Shown here piece after piece: positions 43,316 through 50,159 of a DNA stretch of 64,000 bases. Under the pieces are notes generated by a model. The model ran no database searches. It was not told the DNA's origin and was given only the letters and a program-made list of their open reading frames with translations. Source of the DNA: an uncultured Eubacteriales bacterium (lineage in GTDB: Bacteria; Bacillota; Clostridia; Oscillospirales; Acutalibacteraceae). Made by a program: the position numbers and the translations under genes. The stretch spans positions 4,129 to 68,128 of the forward strand of contig CAJKBQ010000017.1 of assembly GCA_905198155.1 (NCBI GenBank). Direction: 5' to 3'. The first letter of the stretch is position 1. Each line of letters begins with the position of its first letter.

Positions 43316-44278
43316 ATGGAAAAAAACGAACGATGTCTGGCCATATTCCTGCGCGGGATTCGCGGCGAGAAAATCACGATTGCCGACCTAGCAGGCGAGT
43401 ACGGCGTGTCGGCCAAAAGCATTGCCAGAGACATCAGCGAAATCCGCTGTTTTCTGGCCGAAAACCGCGACCTGGCGGGGCACACGGAGCTGGTGTACAG
43501 CCGGGAGGCCAAGTGCTACCGGCTGCAGCTGGACGACTTTTTGCGGGACAGCGAAACGCTCGCGGTGATCAAAGTATTGATCGGCAGCCGCGCGTTCAGC
43601 AAGCCGGAGCTGCTGCGAATCATCGCGAAGCTGCGGCGGTTCACCTCGGCCAAGGATCAGATCCTGCTGGACAGCCTGATCGCAAAGGAAAAATACCATT
43701 ACTGCGAAGTGAAGCACGACTGCGCGGAGGGCGTGGTCGATATGCTGTGGAAGCTGGCCGGGGACATCCGATCCTGCACGGAGATCACGGTGACGTATTA
43801 CAAAATGAACCGGGACAAGGTCGTTCACACCATCCGCCCGGTGTCGATTTTGTTCAGCGATTACTATTTTTACCTGGTCGCGTACAAGGCGGAGGACACG
43901 GGGTACAGCCCGGTGTATTTCCGCGTGGATCGGATCACGTCCGTGGTGGAGCACCGCACCCGGTTCACGCTGCCGGACGGCGTGGACTTCGACGAGGGCG
44001 CGCTGCGCAAGAAAATCCAGTTCATGTTCCCCGGCAAATGCCGCACCATCCGGTTTGAATTCAGCGGGCCGTCTTTGCAGGCGGTGCTGGATCGGCTGCC
44101 GACGGCCGTGGTGCTGGACATCGGCGGCGGCCGCGCGCTGATTGAGGCGGAAGTATACGGCGACGGGATTATGATGTATTTGCTTTCGCAGAAAAGCTGG
44201 GTCAAGGTCATTGCGCCCGACGATTTTGTGGCGGAGTACAAAGCCGAGCTGCAAAAAATGATCGGGCTGTATGAATAA
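43316..44278 (+). CDS. WYL-domain transcriptional regulator
   Basis: A 320-residue protein. An N-terminal helix-turn-helix (ITIADLAGEYGVSAKSIARDISEIRCFL) is followed by the WYL domain at about residues 145-215 (EITVTYYKMNRDKVVHTIRPVSILFSDYYFYLVAY) and a C-terminal WCX-like extension (ALIEAEVYGDGIMMYLLSQKSWVKVIAP). WYL regulators sense nucleic-acid or nucleotide ligands and often control phage-defence or DNA-damage genes. GGAGGG precedes the ATG. It is first in a co-directional run of tightly spaced unknown genes, so it probably controls that operon and itself. Confidence 0.9.
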   Translation: MEKNERCLAIFLRGIRGEKITIADLAGEYGVSAKSIARDISEIRCFLAENRDLAGHTELVYSREAKCYRLQLDDFLRDSETLAVIKVLIGSRAFSKPELLRIIAKLRRFTSAKDQILLDSLIAKEKYHYCEVKHDCAEGVVDMLWKLAGDIRSCTEITVTYYKMNRDKVVHTIRPVSILFSDYYFYLVAYKAEDTGYSPVYFRVDRITSVVEHRTRFTLPDGVDFDEGALRKKIQFMFPGKCRTIRFEFSGPSLQAVLDRLPTAVVLDIGGGRALIEAEVYGDGIMMYLLSQKSWVKVIAPDDFVAEYKAELQKMIGLYE

Positions 44279-44304
44279 TTTTATTTTCACAGGAGGGTCT
44301 ATCC

Positions 44305-44970
44305 ATGAGAAACATTGTTGAAAGCGGCGAAGAAATGCGATTCGAAAACGAGGAAATCCATTTCAAAAATTCCCTGACGATCGAGGGCAGTGTGGTTTAC
44401 GAAAACTGCAAGATTTTTTGCTACGAAGACGGCTGCGAGGCGTCCATCGAGCTGGCAGAAGATGGGCAGCTGACGTTCCGGGGGTGCGAGGTTGTGTTTT
44501 GCGGGGCGAAGGAGGATGACGAATATTTCATCAACAGCGACGGGTCGCTGGAAATGGAGGACTGCAAGGTGCTCAACGCCAATTATTTTGCGTGGATTTC
44601 CGAGTCTGCAAAGCTGGACGTGGGCGGCTGCGATTTTTTGAACGGCGTGCAAAACCTCTTCGTAACGGAGAATTTGAGCGAGGACTCGAGCATTTGCGGC
44701 TGCAAATTCCTGTCCACGGCGCTTCCGGATTTTATCGATACGGATGATGACACGCGTTTCGATCCGCTGTTGTCCGATTCAGACGGCGACGGTGGGCTTG
44801 CAATTACCGATTGCACGTTTGAATTTGATGCGGACACAAAACGGTATGCCACCAATTGCTGCCCGAAGCATTCCATTATTGAGGACTGTACCTTTGTGAA
44901 TGACGACGGCGTTAATGCGGCGTGTCTGTGGGGATACACCACTTGCCTGCACTGCAAGTTTGATACCTGA
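44305..44970 (+). CDS. Cysteine-ladder beta-helix-like protein, 221 aa
   Basis: An acidic, Cys-rich protein built of short repeats of the form x-C-x-F/V-x: CKIFC, CEVVFC, CKVLN, CDFLN, CKFLS, CTFEF, CTFVN and CKFDT, spaced about 20-30 residues apart. This is the pattern of a right-handed parallel beta-helix with a stacked Cys column. Asp-rich DTDDDTRFDPLLSDSDGDGG near residue 150 could bind calcium. There is no signal peptide, so the cysteines are likely reduced or metal-bound. AGGAGGG sits 8 bases before the ATG. I do not recognise a family; function is unknown. Confidence 0.7.
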   Translation: MRNIVESGEEMRFENEEIHFKNSLTIEGSVVYENCKIFCYEDGCEASIELAEDGQLTFRGCEVVFCGAKEDDEYFINSDGSLEMEDCKVLNANYFAWISESAKLDVGGCDFLNGVQNLFVTENLSEDSSICGCKFLSTALPDFIDTDDDTRFDPLLSDSDGDGGLAITDCTFEFDADTKRYATNCCPKHSIIEDCTFVNDDGVNAACLWGYTTCLHCKFDT

Positions 44971-44989
44971 GGACGAAAAGGAGCGCAAC

Positions 44990-46273
44990 ATGAGCATACC
45001 ATTCATCAAAGACCCCGACGGCGCAGCGCTGCTGTGCAAAGACAAATGCGATAAATACGACTACCTGATCGCGGCCGGGTGCGGCGCGGTCGCCGGGCTG
45101 GTAGACGTATTCCTCGTCGGCGCACCGAGGCAGTCCGCGCTGAGCAATTGGACGGACGCGCAGGTCGATAAATGCGTCATGACATTCGCCAAGCTGAACA
45201 AATGGGATGACAACGGGAACGTGAAAAGCGCCATCGGTTTCCTGGAGCGGAAATTCCGCGTAAACTACGACCAGCGCCACAGCGCCGACGTGGACGGGAT
45301 GTTCCACATGAGCACCAAAAATCATCACATGAAGTCGCTGGGGCATTCGCCGGATCTTTTCGGCTTGTTCTTTTCGGTGCTGGATCAGTTCAGCGGCACC
45401 TCCACGTTTCTTTCGGATGGCAAAGTCTATATCAAAGTCGTGGATTCCGAGCTGGTGGGCGGCAACTTTGTCGCCAAGCTGTTTTGCGGCGTGGTAAACT
45501 GGTTTGGGCACCTGATGTCGGACGTGGCCGGAAGCTCCGGCGCGGCCGGGCGCGGGAGCGGTATTGTGATGCCGTTTTACGAGCTGTTCGGCCTGTGCGA
45601 TTTCGGCGATTTCAGCGGCGGAGACGGCGCGCGGATGTCGCTGGCGAAACTGGCCACCCTCGCGTTCGAAGAAGGCTACGACGCGCGTTTTGGGCTGACG
45701 ATGGCGATTCCGGTGGTGCTGTGCGATTTGCTGATCCGGCTGATCTGGGCCATCCGCCGCCGGTTCGAATTCCAAAAGCCGTGGAACGAATGCCTGCCCA
45801 CCCGGCAGCACGGCGACCTGCGCGTGATGCTGCTGGTCGGCAACGGCACGCTGTGCGTGACGGACCTTGTGGGCGCGCTGGTTCAGTCCGGCGGCGAGCC
45901 GATCGCGATTTTCATGCACCTGAACCTCATCGCGTGGTACAAGCTCGCGACGCTGGCGGTGCGGGAGGTCTGCATCCGGCTGGGGCTGCCGCCGACCATT
46001 CAGGAAACGCTGGAAGCGTTCAAGCGCATCAACGCCGCGCTGCAATTGCAGCTGCAAAAGCTGGAACGGATCGACATTGCGGCATTCCAGCGCGAAACGG
46101 AGGCGTACAACGAGATGGTGCGCTTGCTGGACGGCGTCAAAACCGAAAAGGAGCTGAGCGAACGGCTGACCGTCGTGATGGAACGGATGGGCATCGAGCT
46201 GCCATGGCGGCGCACGCACGGCAGTTTCGACAGCTTTATGCGGGACAAGTCGGCCGTGCTGCGGATTGAATGA
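44990..46273 (+). CDS. Unknown membrane protein with His-rich segment, 427 aa
   Basis: Not a family I can name. A first membrane span lies at about residues 25-44 (YLIAAGCGAVAGLVDVFLVG), and others in FGLTMAIPVVLCDLLIRLIWAI, VMLLVGNGTLCVTDLVGAL and the AWYKLATLAV stretch. Between them is a His cluster: H97, H106, H112, H113 and H119 in KNHHMKSLGHSPD, which could bind a metal. The C-terminal 80 residues are helical, probably coiled coil (RINAALQLQLQKLERIDIAAF). AAGGAG precedes the ATG. It is followed with ATGA overlap by the cysteine-cluster gene. Confidence 0.7.
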   Translation: MSIPFIKDPDGAALLCKDKCDKYDYLIAAGCGAVAGLVDVFLVGAPRQSALSNWTDAQVDKCVMTFAKLNKWDDNGNVKSAIGFLERKFRVNYDQRHSADVDGMFHMSTKNHHMKSLGHSPDLFGLFFSVLDQFSGTSTFLSDGKVYIKVVDSELVGGNFVAKLFCGVVNWFGHLMSDVAGSSGAAGRGSGIVMPFYELFGLCDFGDFSGGDGARMSLAKLATLAFEEGYDARFGLTMAIPVVLCDLLIRLIWAIRRRFEFQKPWNECLPTRQHGDLRVMLLVGNGTLCVTDLVGALVQSGGEPIAIFMHLNLIAWYKLATLAVREVCIRLGLPPTIQETLEAFKRINAALQLQLQKLERIDIAAFQRETEAYNEMVRLLDGVKTEKELSERLTVVMERMGIELPWRRTHGSFDSFMRDKSAVLRIE

Positions 46274-46530
46274 TGTTTCGGTGTGATATGTGCGGGGAAT
46301 GCTGCCGGAACCTCCGGCGCTCCCCGCTGTACAGCGCGCTCGACGACGGCACCGGCGTGTGCAAATATCTGGACGGCAACCGGTGCAGCATTTACAGCAC
46401 CCGGCCGCTGCTGTGCCGGGTGGACGAATGCTACGACGCGTTTTTCTGCAAGATCATGACCAAAGAAGCGTATTACAGGCAAAACTACGAAGCCTGTGAG
46501 GCGCTCAAAAAAAATCGGAGGGATTCATAA
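46270..46530 (+). CDS. YkgJ-like cysteine-cluster protein, 86 aa
   Basis: An 86-residue protein with CDMCGECC at residues 5-12, then GVCKYLDGNRCSIYSTRPLLCRVDECY and later Cys residues, the layout of the YkgJ/CxxCxxCC family, thought to bind zinc or an iron-sulphur cluster. It overlaps the preceding gene (ATGA) and its stop overlaps the next start (TAATG), so three proteins are translationally coupled. The protein is at the short end for the family. Confidence 0.8.
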   Translation: MMFRCDMCGECCRNLRRSPLYSALDDGTGVCKYLDGNRCSIYSTRPLLCRVDECYDAFFCKIMTKEAYYRQNYEACEALKKNRRDS

Positions 46531-47733
46531 TGCCATTACCAATTGTTCTTTTGGGCGCTGCCGGGGCGGCAGCGAAAGTTGCGGCGGCTGCGGCGGCGGC
46601 AGGCGGCATCGGCGCTGCCATTCACGGCGGCAAAAAAATCAAGGACGCCAACGACAGCATCAAAGCGGCGCAGGCGCGCCATGACCAAAACATCGCGCGG
46701 TACCACGAGCAAAACGAGATGACGACGGCCGAGCTGGAAAAGCTGGGCAGGTACGAATTGAATTTGGTGCGCAATTTTCAGACGTTTGCCGACCTGTATG
46801 AAAAAAATCGAGTACGACAATGCCAAAAAGAAATCGGCATTGGGGCAGGTTCAAACCGACGGCGTAGCGCTGCCGCGCGTCGAGCTGGATGACCTGCGGG
46901 TGGCGGCCGGGAACGCCAACCTTGCCCTCGGCAAGATGACCGCCGGAACGCTGGCCGGAATTGCCGCCACAAACGTCGCGATCGGCGCAATCGGCGGGCT
47001 GGTCGGCGGGCCGGTTGCCCTCGTCAGCTTGGGCGGCACCGTTTCCTCCATTCTCACTTGGCCGGTAGGCGTTTTGACGGGCGGCCTGGTGATGAACGCA
47101 AGCGCCGGCAAACAGCAGAAAAAAGCGGACGAAGCGTGGGCACAAGTGAACGAGGCCGAAGCGACGATCGACAAAATCTGCATCTACCTGATCGATTTGC
47201 GCGTGGCCGCCCAAAACTACGGAGTCGCCCTCGGAAAGGTCAATAAGCTGTACGCGCCCCACCTGAAAGAAATGGTTCGCATCATCAACACGGAGAAACG
47301 GCTGGATTGGGACACGTACACCGAAGAAGAGCAGCTGCTGATTGAAAACACGGTGACGCTGACGCGGCTGCTGTTCAAAATGTGCCAAGTGCAGCTGGTG
47401 CTGAAAACGGACGACCCCAACGAAATTCCGGAACTCAACACCGACGAGCTGCACGCGGTGCAGGCGGATTCCGACCGCGTGCGGGCACGCATTGGTGTGG
47501 CTGCCACAATGCGGTGACAGCGCGGCGGGACGGAACCGCAAAAAATTCGGCTCCAACCGTATTTCGGCGAAAATGCGGAGTTTCTGAAATATGCGATTAA
47601 CTATCACACGGGGACGGGCATTCAGCAAGCGGCGGATTTTATCCGCACCGGCGGAACAATCACCGTGCAGGACGCGGACACCTTCGCGAAGGAACTGAAA
47701 GGATGGGGCGTCGAGTTTGTCGTCGTATCGTAA
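46530..47733 (+). pseudogene. Decayed glycine-zipper paralogue (frameshift plus stop)
   Basis: Homologous along its length to the intact gene at 47798. The first frame reads MPLPIVLLGAAGAAAKVAAAA to FADLYEK, then breaks at a run of seven As (46801-46807). The homologous frame continues one base over (KIEYDNAKKKSALGQVQ, VELDDLRV, EEEQLLIENTVTLTRLLF). A TGA at 47515-47517 then interrupts it, and clear homology resumes to the TAA at 47731 (AEFLKYAINYHTGTG, FIRTGGTITVQDA). Two independent lesions make decay more likely than programmed frameshifting. A shorter product could still be made. Confidence 0.8.
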
Positions 47734-47797
47734 CATTTCCGTGCATATCAAGCACATTGCAGGCGAAATGCCTGAAAAATCATAGGAGGTTTTTATT

Positions 47798-49054
47798 ATG
47801 CCATTACCACTCATTCTTGGAATCGGGGCTGCGATTGCGGCCGCTGCCGGCGTTGGATCCGGAATCAGCGGCGGCAAAAAGATCAAAGAGGCCAGCAACA
47901 CCGTGAAAGAAGCACAGGAACGCCACCAGGCCAACAAGGAACGGCTCGACCGCCAAAGCGCAAGCACCGAATCCACGATGGACAAACTGGGAAAATCCGA
48001 ACTGGAAACGATGGAAAAATTCCAGACGTTTTCCGATATGTTCGAAAAAATCCAGAACAAACCGGAGTTTGCGGAAATCCAAAGCAACGGCGTGGAGCTT
48101 CCGCACGCCGATCTGGAAGAACTGCGCAAGGTTTCGGTCGGCGCAATTACCGTTCTCGGCAGCGCCAAAGGGCTTGCAGGCGGCGCGCTGGGCGGAATCG
48201 CGGCCAGCGGGGCAGCCTATGCGGCCGTTTCGGCATTGGGGGTGGCCTCCACCGGCACGGCGATTTCGACGTTGAGCGGTGCCGCTGCCACCAACGCCAC
48301 GCTGGCCGCGCTGGGCGGCGGATCGCTGGTCAGCGGCGGATTGGGTATGTTGGGCGGCACCGCGGTGCTCGGCGGCGCAACGCTCGGCATCGGGTTGATG
48401 GTCGGCGGACTGGCGGTCAATGCAACCGGCAACAAATTGATGCGAAAAGCGGACGAATCATGGGATCAGATGAAGGAAGCCGAAGCGCTGATTAACAGAA
48501 TCTGCAACTATTTGAGCAGATTGCGTTCGTCCGCCAAAAAATACCTAGATACGCTCACAAAAGTCAATCGCTTGTACGACACCCACCTGAACCAGATGGA
48601 CCACATCGTGAACGGCGAGCAACGGCTGGACTGGCTCACATACAGCGAAGAGGAGCAATTGGGGATCAAAAATACGGTGACGCTGACGCAGCTGCTGTTC
48701 TCCATGTGCAAAGTGCAGCTGGTGCTGAAAACGGACGACCCCAACGGCATCAACAAGATCAACTCCAACGCGATTGCCAAAGTGCTGGACGACTCCGACC
48801 GCGTGATGAAGCAAATCGGCGTGGCCGCCGCAGTGCCGCAGCAGCGCGAAACGGGAACCCAGGCGGTTGCATTTCGGCCGTATACCGGCTCCAACGCGGA
48901 GTACCTGAAATATTTGATCAATTACCAAACGGGAATGGACCTCCGGCAGGCGGCGGAGCTGATTCGCACCGGCGGAACGGTCTCCGTGCGGGATGCGGGC
49001 AGCTTCACGAAGGAACTGGAGCGATTGGGCGTTGAGGTCACGTCCGCCTCATAA
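47798..49054 (+). CDS. Glycine-zipper membrane protein, intact paralogue, 418 aa
   Basis: Starts MPLPLILGIGAAIAAAAGVG, a small-residue membrane helix, then an amphipathic coiled coil (KKIKEASNTVKEAQERHQANKERLDRQ). At about residues 110-210 lies a long Gly/Ala-rich segment with glycine-zipper spacing (GGALGGIAASGAAYAAVSALG, GGGSLVSGGLGMLGGTAVLGG). A helical domain with VNGEQRLDWLTYSEEEQLGIKNTVTLTQLLFSMCKVQLVLKTDDPN follows, then a 75-residue tail. This architecture suits a membrane-inserting or pore-like protein. The family is unknown to me. AGGAGG lies before the ATG. Last gene of the operon. Confidence 0.75.
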   Translation: MPLPLILGIGAAIAAAAGVGSGISGGKKIKEASNTVKEAQERHQANKERLDRQSASTESTMDKLGKSELETMEKFQTFSDMFEKIQNKPEFAEIQSNGVELPHADLEELRKVSVGAITVLGSAKGLAGGALGGIAASGAAYAAVSALGVASTGTAISTLSGAAATNATLAALGGGSLVSGGLGMLGGTAVLGGATLGIGLMVGGLAVNATGNKLMRKADESWDQMKEAEALINRICNYLSRLRSSAKKYLDTLTKVNRLYDTHLNQMDHIVNGEQRLDWLTYSEEEQLGIKNTVTLTQLLFSMCKVQLVLKTDDPNGINKINSNAIAKVLDDSDRVMKQIGVAAAVPQQRETGTQAVAFRPYTGSNAEYLKYLINYQTGMDLRQAAELIRTGGTVSVRDAGSFTKELERLGVEVTSAS

Positions 49055-49087
49055 CCTCCCCCGCGCCCACCCCCGCAAAAGCAGTCC

Positions 49088-49126
49088 AAAAACGGTGAGA
49101 ACCCCATGGGTTCCCACCGTTTTTTG
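49088..49126 (+). terminator. Terminator of WYL operon
   Basis: AACGGTGAGAACCC and GGGTTCCCACCGTT pair, with a C bulge, around a short loop, followed by six Ts, 35 bp after the last stop. Confidence 0.85.
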
Positions 49127-49147
49127 CGTCACAACGCAGCATCTCCA

Positions 49148-50038
49148 TCAATCCACGCGCGCCGTTTCGAGGCTTGCGCCGGAATGTTGCGGTTTTGTCT
49201 CCCCTTTGCGATAGGCGGACGGCGTACATCCAATTTTTTCCCGGAATAACCGGGTGAAATACCCGCTGTCCTCGAAGCCGACCTGCTCCGCGATTGCAGA
49301 AATTTGCAAATCTGTGGATTCCAGCAATGCAATGGCCTGGCGCAGCCGGTCGTTGAGCAGATATTGGTGCAGCGAAAACCCGGTGTGCTGTACAAAGAGC
49401 CGGTTGAGCGAGTTGGGATGGAACCCGAACCGCCGCCCCAGCGCGTCGTTGGTCAGCGGCTCGGCCGCGTGCGCGCGAATGTAAGACAGCATCTTGTCAA
49501 TGCGCGGCTCCATGTTTGGATTCTCCTGCCGCGCCACGCGAATCAACAGTTCGTGCATCCGCGCCGACAGCAGCGGACGCATCCACCTGCGCGCAGCTTC
49601 GTATTCCGTGAGCATTTCTTGCAGGATTCGCCCGATTGCGTACGCCTGGTGCAGCTGAATCGGCTGGCGCATCGGCAATTCGGCGATTTCCGGCGCGGCG
49701 TACAGCCGCTCGGGCGCATAAAGTTGGACGCGGGCGGGCGGAATGGGAAACGGGTTATCGGAATGTTCATAAGTCAAGTCGAAATTCACTGCCAAAATAC
49801 GGAGCGCTGTCCCGTCTCCTTCCGGAATTGTGCAATATTTCATTCCGGACGGCCAAATCAACAGGTCGCCAACCGTCAGCGGGTAGTCGCCGCACGCAAA
49901 GCGGACGCGCCCGCTGCCGTGCTGGATGTAAAACAGCCGGCAGTCGTATGGGATGAGGGCCGACGAATACATCCCGGTGTGGAAGTCGAGTTCGCGGACG
50001 TAGCGAACGTACGGTTGCAGCGTATCGAGTGTAATCAT
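49148..50038 (-). CDS. AraC-family transcriptional regulator 4
   Basis: A 296-residue regulator with an N-terminal cupin sensor (RLFYIQHGSGRVRFACGDYPLTVGDLLIWPSGMKY) and C-terminal HTH pair (ALGRRFGFHPNSLNRLFVQHTG and AIAEQVGFEDSGYFTRLFREKIGCTPSAYRKG). AGGAG lies 9 bases before the ATG. It is divergent from the second GH106-like gene, with overlapping promoters, and is its obvious regulator. Length and motif layout are typical of rhamnose- and xylan-type AraC activators. Confidence 0.92.
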   Translation of the reverse strand: MITLDTLQPYVRYVRELDFHTGMYSSALIPYDCRLFYIQHGSGRVRFACGDYPLTVGDLLIWPSGMKYCTIPEGDGTALRILAVNFDLTYEHSDNPFPIPPARVQLYAPERLYAAPEIAELPMRQPIQLHQAYAIGRILQEMLTEYEAARRWMRPLLSARMHELLIRVARQENPNMEPRIDKMLSYIRAHAAEPLTNDALGRRFGFHPNSLNRLFVQHTGFSLHQYLLNDRLRQAIALLESTDLQISAIAEQVGFEDSGYFTRLFREKIGCTPSAYRKGETKPQHSGASLETARVD

Positions 50039-50091
50039 GTTTATTTTCTCCTATTTTCGATTGAATTCTCTATGGATTCGGCGCTGATTCT

Positions 50092-50120
50092 ATGATACAA
50101 TAAAATCAACGGCAATGCAA
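50092..50120 (-). promoter_or_regulatory. Promoter of AraC 4, overlapping the divergent GH promoter
   Basis: On minus: TTGCAT at 50115-50120 and TATCAT at 50092-50097, spacer 17 bp. On plus a TACAAT at 50096-50101 serves the GH106-like gene with a weak -35 (TGGATT at 50073-50078). The -10 boxes overlap, so only one promoter can be occupied at a time. Confidence 0.65.
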
Positions 50121-50159
50121 CAGTTTTTGCAATTTTTTTGATCGAAGGGATGAAAAAGT

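Noticed and set aside
46801..46807. Programmed frameshift at the A7 run
   Set aside because: A +1 step is needed rather than the -1 step that A-rich heptamers favour, and a second lesion (TGA at 47515) lies downstream.
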